Assembly: GCA_947494995.1 (NCBI GenBank)
Contig: CANLWY010000005.1
Span: 179,700 to 243,699 of the forward strand
DNA: 64,000 nt
Source of the DNA: an uncultured Campylobacterales bacterium
GTDB taxonomy: Bacteria > Campylobacterota > Campylobacteria > Campylobacterales > Arcobacteraceae
Direction: 5' to 3'
Of this stretch, positions 37,834 to 45,298 are shown piece after piece. Under the pieces are notes generated by a model that was not told the origin of the DNA, ran no database searches, and saw nothing but the letters and a program-made list of their open reading frames with translations. The translations under genes were made by a program, and so were the position numbers. Numbering within the stretch: the stretch's first letter is position 1; every line of letters starts with the position of its first letter.

Positions 37834-38328
37834 CTACTTACTTAAGAGCATCCTCGAATATAAGCCTACTGTAGAAGTATATCCTACATCACTAAATTTT
37901 AGGTTTTTATTTTTATCATATATTAACGTTGTAGGAAAGGCTTTTATATTAAACTTTTGTGATAAAAATCCATCTTTATCATTTACAACTCTAAATGTAA
38001 AACCATGTTCTTTCATATACTTTTCTATATCTTCTTTAGTCCCAGACTGTACAGCGATAGTTATTACCTCATAGTCTTTAGAGACTTTTTCAATATTAGG
38101 TGATTCAAATTTACATGTAGGACACCAAGTAGCCCAAAAGTGAACTAAAATAGGCTTATTTTTTGGTATATCATAGTTTGTATTATCTAAAAGCTTGAAA
38201 CTCTGTATTTCTAAATCACTTTTATCTAAATCTAAAGACCTATAATAACTTAAAGCATTTGTTGCAATTGTCAAAACAACAATAAATACAACAATTTCTT
38301 TTAAATATTTTTTTATTTTTTCTTTCAT
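37834..38328 (-). CDS. TlpA/ScsD-like membrane-anchored thiol-disulfide protein
   Basis: A 164 aa thioredoxin-fold protein held in the membrane by a helix at about 10-28, with the domain in the periplasm. The active site is WCPTC in HFWATWCPTCKFE, and the cis-proline is in IKAFPTTLIYD. It resembles TlpA, ResA and ScsD proteins that reduce or oxidise periplasmic cysteines, for example for cytochrome c maturation or copper tolerance. It is convergent with and adjoins the EAL gene. Its partner is not visible. Confidence 0.88.
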   Translation of the reverse strand: MKEKIKKYLKEIVVFIVVLTIATNALSYYRSLDLDKSDLEIQSFKLLDNTNYDIPKNKPILVHFWATWCPTCKFESPNIEKVSKDYEVITIAVQSGTKEDIEKYMKEHGFTFRVVNDKDGFLSQKFNIKAFPTTLIYDKNKNLKFSDVGYTSTVGLYSRMLLSK

Positions 38329-38409
38329 TTTATACCTTGGAAAATATTAAAAAAGAAGTATACATTTTTTTTGTGTAGAGAATATAAAAGAGATAGGAGT
38401 ATTTGAATA

Positions 38410-38535
38410 TTAATACAAAATTCTGTTAACACAATACTCTTTAGGAGTAGTAGTTTCTGATGTAAGCTTAATATAAACTCCCCATGAAAGAATCAATATA
38501 GGGATTATAATAATTAAACTCTTTAAACGTTTCAT
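38410..38535 (-). CDS. small membrane peptide, 41 aa, unrecognised
   Basis: A short open frame read from the sequence. ATG at 38535 is preceded by AAAAAAGGAT with seven bases of spacing, a good ribosome site. It encodes MKRLKSLIIIIPILILSW, then GVYIKLTSETTTPKEYCV and a short tail ending RILY. It has a basic start, one hydrophobic helix and a 20-residue polar tail with one Cys, as in small single-span membrane proteins. It lies upstream of the thioredoxin-like gene on the same strand (81 bp gap). The function is unknown. Confidence 0.55.
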   Translation of the reverse strand: MKRLKSLIIIIPILILSWGVYIKLTSETTTPKEYCVNRILY

Positions 38536-38674
38536 ATTTAATCCTTTTTTATACAAAAAGTTTACCATAGATTTGTGTAGTCAAAATAAAGTGATTTAGA
38601 ACCATGATATAAGCTCAAATTAGATAAAATATATGCCTTATAATAGTTTCAAAATCAAAAAAGGTTTAATAATA

Positions 38675-40924
38675 ATGAGTGAAAGTAAAGATTTTTTACG
38701 TGTTATAGTTGAAGAGGATTTAAAATCAGGTAAATATGAAAAAGTTGTTACAAGATTTCCACCTGAACCAAATGGATTCCCTCACATAGGACACGCTAAA
38801 TCTATATGTATAAATTTTGGTATAGCAAGTGATTACAAAGGTTTATGTAACCTTAGAATGGATGATACAAATCCAACAACAGAAGAGACAAAATATGTTG
38901 AAGCCTTAAAAGATGCGGTTCAATGGCTTGGATTCAACTGGAATGATAATGTAAGATATACTTCTGATTACTTTCCTAAACTATACAACTATGCAAAAGA
39001 GCTTATAAAAAAAGGTAAAGCATATATTGATAGTGCAAGTGAAGAAGAAATAAGAGAGCTTAGAGGAACTGTAACCCAAGCTGGAAGTAGAAGTAAATAT
39101 GCAAATCGTTCAATAGAAGAGAACCTAGAACTTTTTGAAAAAATGAAAAATGGAGAGTTCAAAGAAGGAGAGCATATTTTAAGAGCTAAAATAGATATGA
39201 GCTCAGCAAATATGCAATTAAGAGACCCTCTTTTATATAGAATTAGACATTCACACCATCACAGAACAGGTGATGAATGGTGTATTTATCCTATGTATGA
39301 TTTTGCTCACTGTTTATCTGATTATATTGAAGGTATTACTCACTCTATTTGTACTTTAGAGTTTGAAAACAACCGTGCAATTTATGACTGGGTATTAGAT
39401 ACTTTAGAATTAGAAAAACCAAGACCATACCAACACGAATTTGCTAGACTTGGAATCAACTATACAGTTATGAGTAAAAGAAAACTTTTAGAGCTTGTAA
39501 ATACTCATAGAGTATCAGGATGGGATGACCCAAGAATGCCAACTATTGCTGGATATAAAAGAAGAGGATATACTCCTGAATCTATTTTAAACTTTTGTGA
39601 CCAAATTGGTATTGCAAAAGCAAACTCAATGGTTGATGTCTCTCAATTAGAGTTTTGTATTAGAGATGATTTAAATACAAAAGTTCCTAGAGTTCTTGCT
39701 GTTTTAGATCCAATCAAAGTTACAATTGAAAACTATGAAGGTAGTGAAGAAATAAATGCACCATACTATCCATATGATGTACCTAAAGAGGGTTCAAGAA
39801 AAGTGCCTTTTTCAAAAGAGCTTTATATAGAAAGAGATGATTTCTCTGAAAATCCACCAAAAGGTTTTTATAGACTAACTCCTGAACAACCAGTAAGACT
39901 TAGACACGGATATATTATCTCTTGTAAAGAGGTAATCAAAGACTCAAATGGAAATGTTACTGAAATAAAAGCTGAGTATTATCCTAACTCAAAAAGTGGA
40001 AGTGATACAAGTGGAATAAAAGTAAAAAGTGCTATTCAATGGGTAGATGCAAAGAGTGCAAGAAAAATAGAAGTAAGACTTTATGATAGACTTTATTCTT
40101 CTGAAACACCAGAAAACGTAGAAGATTTAAATCCTCACTCACTTACAATTATAAAAGATGCTCTTGTAGAACAAGCTGTAATTTTAGAACGACCTGATGA
40201 GAGATTTCAGTTTGAGAGATTAGGATATTTTTATACTGACCCCGTTGATTATACAAGTGAGAATCCTGTATTTAATAAAATCGTAGGACTTAAAGACTCT
40301 TGGGCTAAGAAAAAAACTCCTGAAAAGAAAGCTGAAGCTAAAACTACTCCTAAAAAAGAAGTAATTCATGGAGAGGCAGAGGCAATGAGTGAAGTTCAAC
40401 AAATTTTATTTAACAAATATACAGATGAACTAAAACTAAATGCAGAAGTATCAAATATCCTAGCAAGAGATGAAAAGCTTTCTTCATTTTATGAAGAAGC
40501 ACTTCAAGAACTAAATAGCCCAGTATCATTAGCAAATATTGTTGCAAATGAAGTAGCTAAAGAATTAAAAGAGTCCACTGATATTAAATTCACAGCAATT
40601 CAAATTGCCCAGCTTATAAAAATGCTTGATGAAGAGACTATCTCAAATAAAATAGCAAAACAAGTATTTGAAGAGATGGCAAAATCAGGGGAGAACCCAA
40701 ATAAAATAGTAGAAGATAAAGGTCTTGTACAAATTAGCGACCCAGCTGTTATCTTACCTATTATTGAAGATGTAATTGCAAAAAATCCTGATAACCTAGA
40801 GAAATTCAAATCAGGAAATACAAAACTTTCAGGCTTTTTTGTAGGACAAGTACTTAAGGCAACTGGTGGTAAAGCAAATCCAAAAGTTGTAAATCAACTT
40901 GTAGCAAAAGCCTTAAATTCATAA
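38675..40924 (+). CDS. glnS: glutaminyl-tRNA synthetase fused to a YqeY-type domain
   Basis: A 749 aa fusion. Residues 1-550 are class Ic glutaminyl-tRNA synthetase with the HIGH motif (PPEPNGFPHIGHAKS) and KMSKS as VMSKRKL. A charged linker (about 552-575) leads to a C-terminal YqeY/GatB-type domain (about 580-749; ending KATGGKANPKVVNQLV), which helps to bind tRNA in similar fusions such as that of Deinococcus. The frame is open to 38633, but ATG 38675 after AAAAAAGG gives the normal N-terminus. Many relatives (Campylobacter, Helicobacter) lack GlnRS and use GatCAB instead. An intrinsic terminator follows. Confidence 0.95.
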   Translation: MSESKDFLRVIVEEDLKSGKYEKVVTRFPPEPNGFPHIGHAKSICINFGIASDYKGLCNLRMDDTNPTTEETKYVEALKDAVQWLGFNWNDNVRYTSDYFPKLYNYAKELIKKGKAYIDSASEEEIRELRGTVTQAGSRSKYANRSIEENLELFEKMKNGEFKEGEHILRAKIDMSSANMQLRDPLLYRIRHSHHHRTGDEWCIYPMYDFAHCLSDYIEGITHSICTLEFENNRAIYDWVLDTLELEKPRPYQHEFARLGINYTVMSKRKLLELVNTHRVSGWDDPRMPTIAGYKRRGYTPESILNFCDQIGIAKANSMVDVSQLEFCIRDDLNTKVPRVLAVLDPIKVTIENYEGSEEINAPYYPYDVPKEGSRKVPFSKELYIERDDFSENPPKGFYRLTPEQPVRLRHGYIISCKEVIKDSNGNVTEIKAEYYPNSKSGSDTSGIKVKSAIQWVDAKSARKIEVRLYDRLYSSETPENVEDLNPHSLTIIKDALVEQAVILERPDERFQFERLGYFYTDPVDYTSENPVFNKIVGLKDSWAKKKTPEKKAEAKTTPKKEVIHGEAEAMSEVQQILFNKYTDELKLNAEVSNILARDEKLSSFYEEALQELNSPVSLANIVANEVAKELKESTDIKFTAIQIAQLIKMLDEETISNKIAKQVFEEMAKSGENPNKIVEDKGLVQISDPAVILPIIEDVIAKNPDNLEKFKSGNTKLSGFFVGQVLKATGGKANPKVVNQLVAKALNS

Positions 40925-40927
40925 TCT

Positions 40928-40960
40928 AAAAAAGGCTAGTTTTAAACTAAGCCTTTTTTT
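40928..40960 (+). terminator. intrinsic terminator of glnS
   Basis: A stem GGC-TAGT / ACTA-(A)-GCC with one bulged base, flanked by a run of six A on the left and seven T on the right. It starts a few bases after the stop codon and has the classic form of a Rho-independent terminator. Confidence 0.85.
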
Positions 40961-40969
40961 AAGAACTAT

Positions 40970-41491
40970 ATGGAAAACAAAATGCAAAATGAAATAAAAG
41001 AGTTTATTAAACAAAATAGTTGTGAAATATATGAATATATCAATACAGAAGTACTAAAAGATATTGGGAAAATGAATTCTAACTATTTTATAAAAGTTAT
41101 CCAAAATATATTGGATAAATCTTCTAATATTGAAATAAACGAAAATAATCCAAATATTTTACCCTATTTGATTTTTACATTATTGTCAGATAGAGGCAAA
41201 ATTGACTATACCTCTTTAAGAGCAGAAACCATTGATTTTAAACACTTAAACAAAGAATCTTCAACATACTATAACTATGCACGTTTTTCATTAAAAGATG
41301 AATATTTATTACTAGAGTTAATGCAAAGTAAATTTGGTGGGATGCCAGTAGATGAAGACATTGTAAAATTTGAGAAAAAAATTCCAATCAAAAATAATGG
41401 ATTAGAAATATTTATTACTCAAAATAAAGAATTCCTAGAATCAACAGATACCTATAATAATATAAAAAAAGAGATTAACTCATTATATTAA
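40970..41491 (+). CDS. hypothetical protein, 173 aa
   Basis: I do not recognise this family. It is a soluble, mainly helical, acidic protein without signal peptide or membrane helix. A middle section (YLIFTLLSDRGKIDYTSLR) and FSLKDEYLLLELMQSKFGG are the most structured parts. It begins nine bases after the glnS terminator, with no clear ribosome site; a second in-frame ATG lies at 40982. Expression may depend on read-through or on an unseen promoter. No function is proposed. Confidence 0.65.
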   Translation: MENKMQNEIKEFIKQNSCEIYEYINTEVLKDIGKMNSNYFIKVIQNILDKSSNIEINENNPNILPYLIFTLLSDRGKIDYTSLRAETIDFKHLNKESSTYYNYARFSLKDEYLLLELMQSKFGGMPVDEDIVKFEKKIPIKNNGLEIFITQNKEFLESTDTYNNIKKEINSLY

Positions 41492-41507
41492 ATAGATGTT
41501 ATATATT

Positions 41508-42992
41508 TTATTCTGTAACAATAGGAAGATCTATAGTTGTTAGAGTACCTTTATAGAACTCACCCATATACTCATACTCTATATTTTTAGAACTAATATT
41601 ACCATTCATATGTTTTGTTATTATCTCTTTTGACATATAAAGTCCAATTCCTGTTCCTTGAGACTGATGTTTTGTTGTAATATAAGGCTCATATATTTTA
41701 TCAATAACACTCTCTTCAATTCCGCCAGCATTATCTTTTATTGTTATTAAAATAGTATCTTTTACCTGAACATCAATAAAAACATATCTTTTGTCATGTG
41801 ATTTTTTATTTATAAAAGCATCTTTACTATTATTTAAAATATTGATTAAAACTTGAAGAAATTCATTATAAATACCTTTTATTGTTACATCATTTACATT
41901 TGAATATATTTCTATTTCATGAAATTTAAATTGTACTTTTATTAAATGATGAATTTTCTCTATGGCATTTTTTAAATTAAAGGTTGAGATATTATTATCT
42001 TGCTTAAAAAAATTTCTAAAGTCATCAATAGTATGAGATAAGTACTCCACTTGAGAATCAATTTCAGCTATATTTTCTTCAAAAATTTTTATGTCAACCT
42101 CATCTAAAGCGATATCCATCTTCATATTATTTGAACTCATTGAAATAACTGTTAAAGGCTGTCTCCACTGATGGGCTATATTTCCTAGCATTTCACCTAT
42201 TGAAGCCATTTTAGATTGTTGATTTAAAAGTCTTGTGTACTCTTCTTTTTCTTCTTTATATTCTGTAAATCTATTTCTAACAGCCTTAGAAAAATAAAAT
42301 GATAAAATTAACATCACTAAAAAAGAACTAATAGTAATAAGAATAGCCTGTTTTAACTGTTGTTTATAGTTTCTTTCAAGAGACTCTCTTTTTAAGTTTA
42401 TTGCATCATTTACATCATCATGATAAAAGCCTGTACCTATAAACCATCTCCAATCATTAAGACCTACTACATAGCTAGTCTTAATAACAAACTCATTTGT
42501 ACTTGGTTTACGAAACTGTGTATAAGTTAGATATCCACCACCACTTTTTGCTAGGGAAATAATATCTTTAATCTCATTTTTTCTTTTTTGAACCTTGCTA
42601 AATTCAAAAATTTTTTTATTTAAAAGTTTTTTATTTGCATGCACTAGAACCTTACTATCATAATCGATAATAAATATATATCTATCTTTTTGATACTCAA
42701 ACTTCTTAATTTCATTGATTATTTTATTCTGTAAACTATTTATATCTATGTTTGAAGACTTTTCATCTTTACTATTTAAAATAAATTTTTCAACCATTTT
42801 TACTTGATTTTTTATTTCATTCTTTTTTGTTAGAATGAATTCATCTTCTACCTTAGAAAGCTCGCTTTTTAAGATAGTTCTATGTTCATAATATAATAGT
42901 GCCATGATAAATAAAGAAGTTATAACAATAAAAATTGGTGGAGAATATTGAATTATATTTAAAATCTTTTTTTCACTACTATTTGTAAACAA
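41508..42992 (-). CDS. Cache-domain sensor histidine kinase (orphan)
   Basis: A 494 aa kinase starting at TTG after AAGGA. TM1 lies at about 18-35, one sCache_2-like domain at about 50-205 (DRYIFIIDYDSKVLVHANK, WRWFIGTGFYHDD) and TM2 at about 213-235. The DHp motif is [17 protein letters not shown], and the ATPase domain has IKDNAGGIEES and [14 protein letters not shown]. It is very similar in design to the kinase at 5976-7895, with one Cache unit instead of two. No response regulator is adjacent. Confidence 0.93.
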   Translation of the reverse strand: MFTNSSEKKILNIIQYSPPIFIVITSLFIMALLYYEHRTILKSELSKVEDEFILTKKNEIKNQVKMVEKFILNSKDEKSSNIDINSLQNKIINEIKKFEYQKDRYIFIIDYDSKVLVHANKKLLNKKIFEFSKVQKRKNEIKDIISLAKSGGGYLTYTQFRKPSTNEFVIKTSYVVGLNDWRWFIGTGFYHDDVNDAINLKRESLERNYKQQLKQAILITISSFLVMLILSFYFSKAVRNRFTEYKEEKEEYTRLLNQQSKMASIGEMLGNIAHQWRQPLTVISMSSNNMKMDIALDEVDIKIFEENIAEIDSQVEYLSHTIDDFRNFFKQDNNISTFNLKNAIEKIHHLIKVQFKFHEIEIYSNVNDVTIKGIYNEFLQVLINILNNSKDAFINKKSHDKRYVFIDVQVKDTILITIKDNAGGIEESVIDKIYEPYITTKHQSQGTGIGLYMSKEIITKHMNGNISSKNIEYEYMGEFYKGTLTTIDLPIVTE

Positions 42993-43093
42993 AGTAATGT
43001 CCTTATAGTTATTATTTATATAGTATATCGAAAATAGAAACAGTATAATTGATACAAATCAAATATTTAATAAAACTTATATTTATAAAACTA

Positions 43094-43900
43094 TTAAACC
43101 TTTTTTAACTCTTTTATAACTTGATAAGCCTGATTTATCTCCTGTGTTTTTGCAGTTGCTTCTTCAATATACGATTCATCTTTATCTTGTGAGCTAATAA
43201 TATCAGGATGATAATCTCTTACAAGCTTTCTATAGGCTTTTTTAATTGTATTCATATCATCACTTTCATTTACACCTAAGATTTTGTAAGCTTCAGCAGC
43301 ACTCATAGTTTGATGTTTGTTTTTCATCCTATTTTCAAAATTATTTACTATAGAATCATATACTTCAGATGAAATATTTAACTCTTTTGCTATTAGTCGT
43401 AAAACTTTTTCTTCATCAGAACTTATTCCATTATCTACAAAGGCTAACTGAATTAAAAAAGTAATAAACTGTCTACGTTTAAAAATACTTTTTCCAAGTA
43501 GATTATTTAGGGATTGAGCTATCTGCTTTGTATCATCAGTTTTTTCTTTTTCTTCATTAAAAATCTCTTTCATATAAGCTCTAGTTTTATCTTTTTCATC
43601 AAAAACTTTTGAAATATCATCAAACATCATACCAATAAGTTGAGCTTCAAGTTCATGAACTCTACCATCGGCTTTTGCAACTTTTGCAACAAGCGCAATA
43701 AAATGACCTAAATGACTCTGTCTAAATAACTCTTTAGAAGTTGATAACTTATTTAACTTTTTTCTAGAATAATACTTATATACTCTAAATGCTATAACTA
43801 AACCTGCAATGATTGAAATAGTTATAAAAAAGTTTACAATAAAAGTGTAATACAATACTGCTAATAATATTGCGATAAATATCCATTTTTTTATTTTCAT
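43094..43900 (-). CDS. DjlA-like membrane-anchored J-domain protein
   Basis: A 268 aa protein with hydrophobic helices at about 5-40, then a TerB-like helical domain (about 65-180; KVAKADGRVHELEAQLIG, VDNGISSDEEKVLRLIA) and a C-terminal J domain (about 200-268) with the essential HPD in YRKLVRDYHPD. This is the DjlA layout: a membrane-bound cochaperone that stimulates DnaK. It stands alone, divergent from the esterase operon. Confidence 0.9.
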   Translation of the reverse strand: MKIKKWIFIAILLAVLYYTFIVNFFITISIIAGLVIAFRVYKYYSRKKLNKLSTSKELFRQSHLGHFIALVAKVAKADGRVHELEAQLIGMMFDDISKVFDEKDKTRAYMKEIFNEEKEKTDDTKQIAQSLNNLLGKSIFKRRQFITFLIQLAFVDNGISSDEEKVLRLIAKELNISSEVYDSIVNNFENRMKNKHQTMSAAEAYKILGVNESDDMNTIKKAYRKLVRDYHPDIISSQDKDESYIEEATAKTQEINQAYQVIKELKKV

Positions 43901-44033
43901 TTTTAATATCCATATATTTAATTAAAGAAGATTATATCTTCTTAATCTTTTTTAGATTCTTAAAACTTTGTTAACTCTTTATTTCCCAAACATCTTTAAT
44001 AAAAAAGTCTCATATTTAAGATAAAATACTGCC

Positions 44034-44636
44034 ATGAAAAAATTAATACTTATACTATTTATACTAAGCTTACAAATAGTAAACGCAAAAGAGAATACAA
44101 TCCTTTTTTTAGGAGACTCCTTAACAGAAGGACTAGGTGTGAATAAAGAAGAGGCTTACCCTCATCTTGTACAAAACTTAATTAAAACCAAACTAAAAAA
44201 AGAATTCAATATTATCAATGGTGGAGTAAGTGGTTCAACTACAAGTGATGCCCTATCAAGATTAAAATGGTATTTAAAAAGAAAGCCTAATATTGTTTTT
44301 GTAGCACTTGGTGCAAACGATGGTCTAAGAGGTTTAAATCTTACTCAAAGCAAGCAGAACCTTGAAGAGATAATAAATCATGCCCTAAAAGCAAAGGCAA
44401 AAGTTTTATTAGCTGGGATGTTAATTCCTCCAAATTATGGTCCAGAATACTCAAAAGAGTTTGAAAAAATGTATCTTGAAATAAAAGAAAAATATAATCT
44501 TCAATTCATGCCCTTTTTACTAAAAGATGTGGCAGGAGTTCAAGAATTAAATCAAGCAGATGGAATCCATCCAAATGCAAAGGGTCATAAAGTAATGGCA
44601 AATGAAGTATTCAAGTTTTTAAAGGAAGAGTTATAA
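44034..44636 (+). CDS. exported SGNH esterase, TesA type
   Basis: A 200 aa GDSL/SGNH hydrolase with a signal peptide (about 1-18). Block I with the catalytic Ser is LFLGDSLTEGLG, the Gly block is NGGVSGSTTSDA, the Asn block is ALGANDGLRGL, and the catalytic Asp-His pair is in DGIHPNAKGH. It resembles the multifunctional TesA thioesterase/lysophospholipase. The stop overlaps the start of the ABC ATPase gene, and the order esterase-ATPase-permease equals tesA-ybbA-ybbP of Escherichia coli. A TAAAAT box ends six bases before the ATG with no Shine-Dalgarno. Confidence 0.92.
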   Translation: MKKLILILFILSLQIVNAKENTILFLGDSLTEGLGVNKEEAYPHLVQNLIKTKLKKEFNIINGGVSGSTTSDALSRLKWYLKRKPNIVFVALGANDGLRGLNLTQSKQNLEEIINHALKAKAKVLLAGMLIPPNYGPEYSKEFEKMYLEIKEKYNLQFMPFLLKDVAGVQELNQADGIHPNAKGHKVMANEVFKFLKEEL

Positions 44637-45298
44637 TGCTAGAAATCAAATCACTAAAAAAATCATATATGCAAGGTTCACATGAAGTGAAGATATATGA
44701 AAACTTGGATTTTCACGTAAAAAAAGCCTCACAGATTGCAATTATGGGAAAATCAGGAAGTGGTAAGTCAACTCTACTTTCATTGGTTTCAGGGATTATA
44801 AAAGCAGACCAAGGGGATATTCTTCTTGATGATGTTTCATATAAAAATATGAGTGAAAGTGAAATAAACGACTTTAGAGCTTCAAATATAGGCTTTGTAT
44901 TTCAAAACTTTCACTTAGTTTCTTATTTAAATGCTTTAGAGAATGTAATGCTTCCAGCAAAGGTTTGTGGTATTTCAAATCCAAAAGAAAAAGCCATAGA
45001 GCTTTTAAAAAGTGTAGGTTTAGAGCATAGACTTGATCACTTACCTTCACAACTAAGTGGTGGAGAAAAACAGCGTGTTGCAATTGCAAGGGCTTTAATT
45101 CATAATCCAAAACTTATCTTAGCAGATGAACCAAGTGGAAACTTAGATGAAGAGACTGGAATAGCAGTAATGGACAAACTTTTTGAGCTAATCAAAAAAA
45201 ACAATACTACTTTAGTTTTAGTAACACACTCAAAAGAAGTAGCCGCTAGATGTGAAGAGACATATGAGCTTGTAGCTGGAAATTTAAATAAATGTTAG
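44636..45298 (+). CDS. ABC transporter ATP-binding protein, YbbA/LolD-like
   Basis: A 220 aa ATPase with Walker A GKSGSGKST, the signature LSGGEKQRVAIARAL, Walker B LILADEPSG and the H-loop in VTHSKEV. It belongs to the MacB/LolD/FtsE class, which works with FtsX-type permeases. It is coupled to the esterase gene (1 bp overlap) and the permease gene (7 bp overlap). In E. coli the equivalent YbbA pairs with YbbP next to tesA. The transported or extracted molecule is unknown. Confidence 0.94.
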   Translation: MLEIKSLKKSYMQGSHEVKIYENLDFHVKKASQIAIMGKSGSGKSTLLSLVSGIIKADQGDILLDDVSYKNMSESEINDFRASNIGFVFQNFHLVSYLNALENVMLPAKVCGISNPKEKAIELLKSVGLEHRLDHLPSQLSGGEKQRVAIARALIHNPKLILADEPSGNLDEETGIAVMDKLFELIKKNNTTLVLVTHSKEVAARCEETYELVAGNLNKC

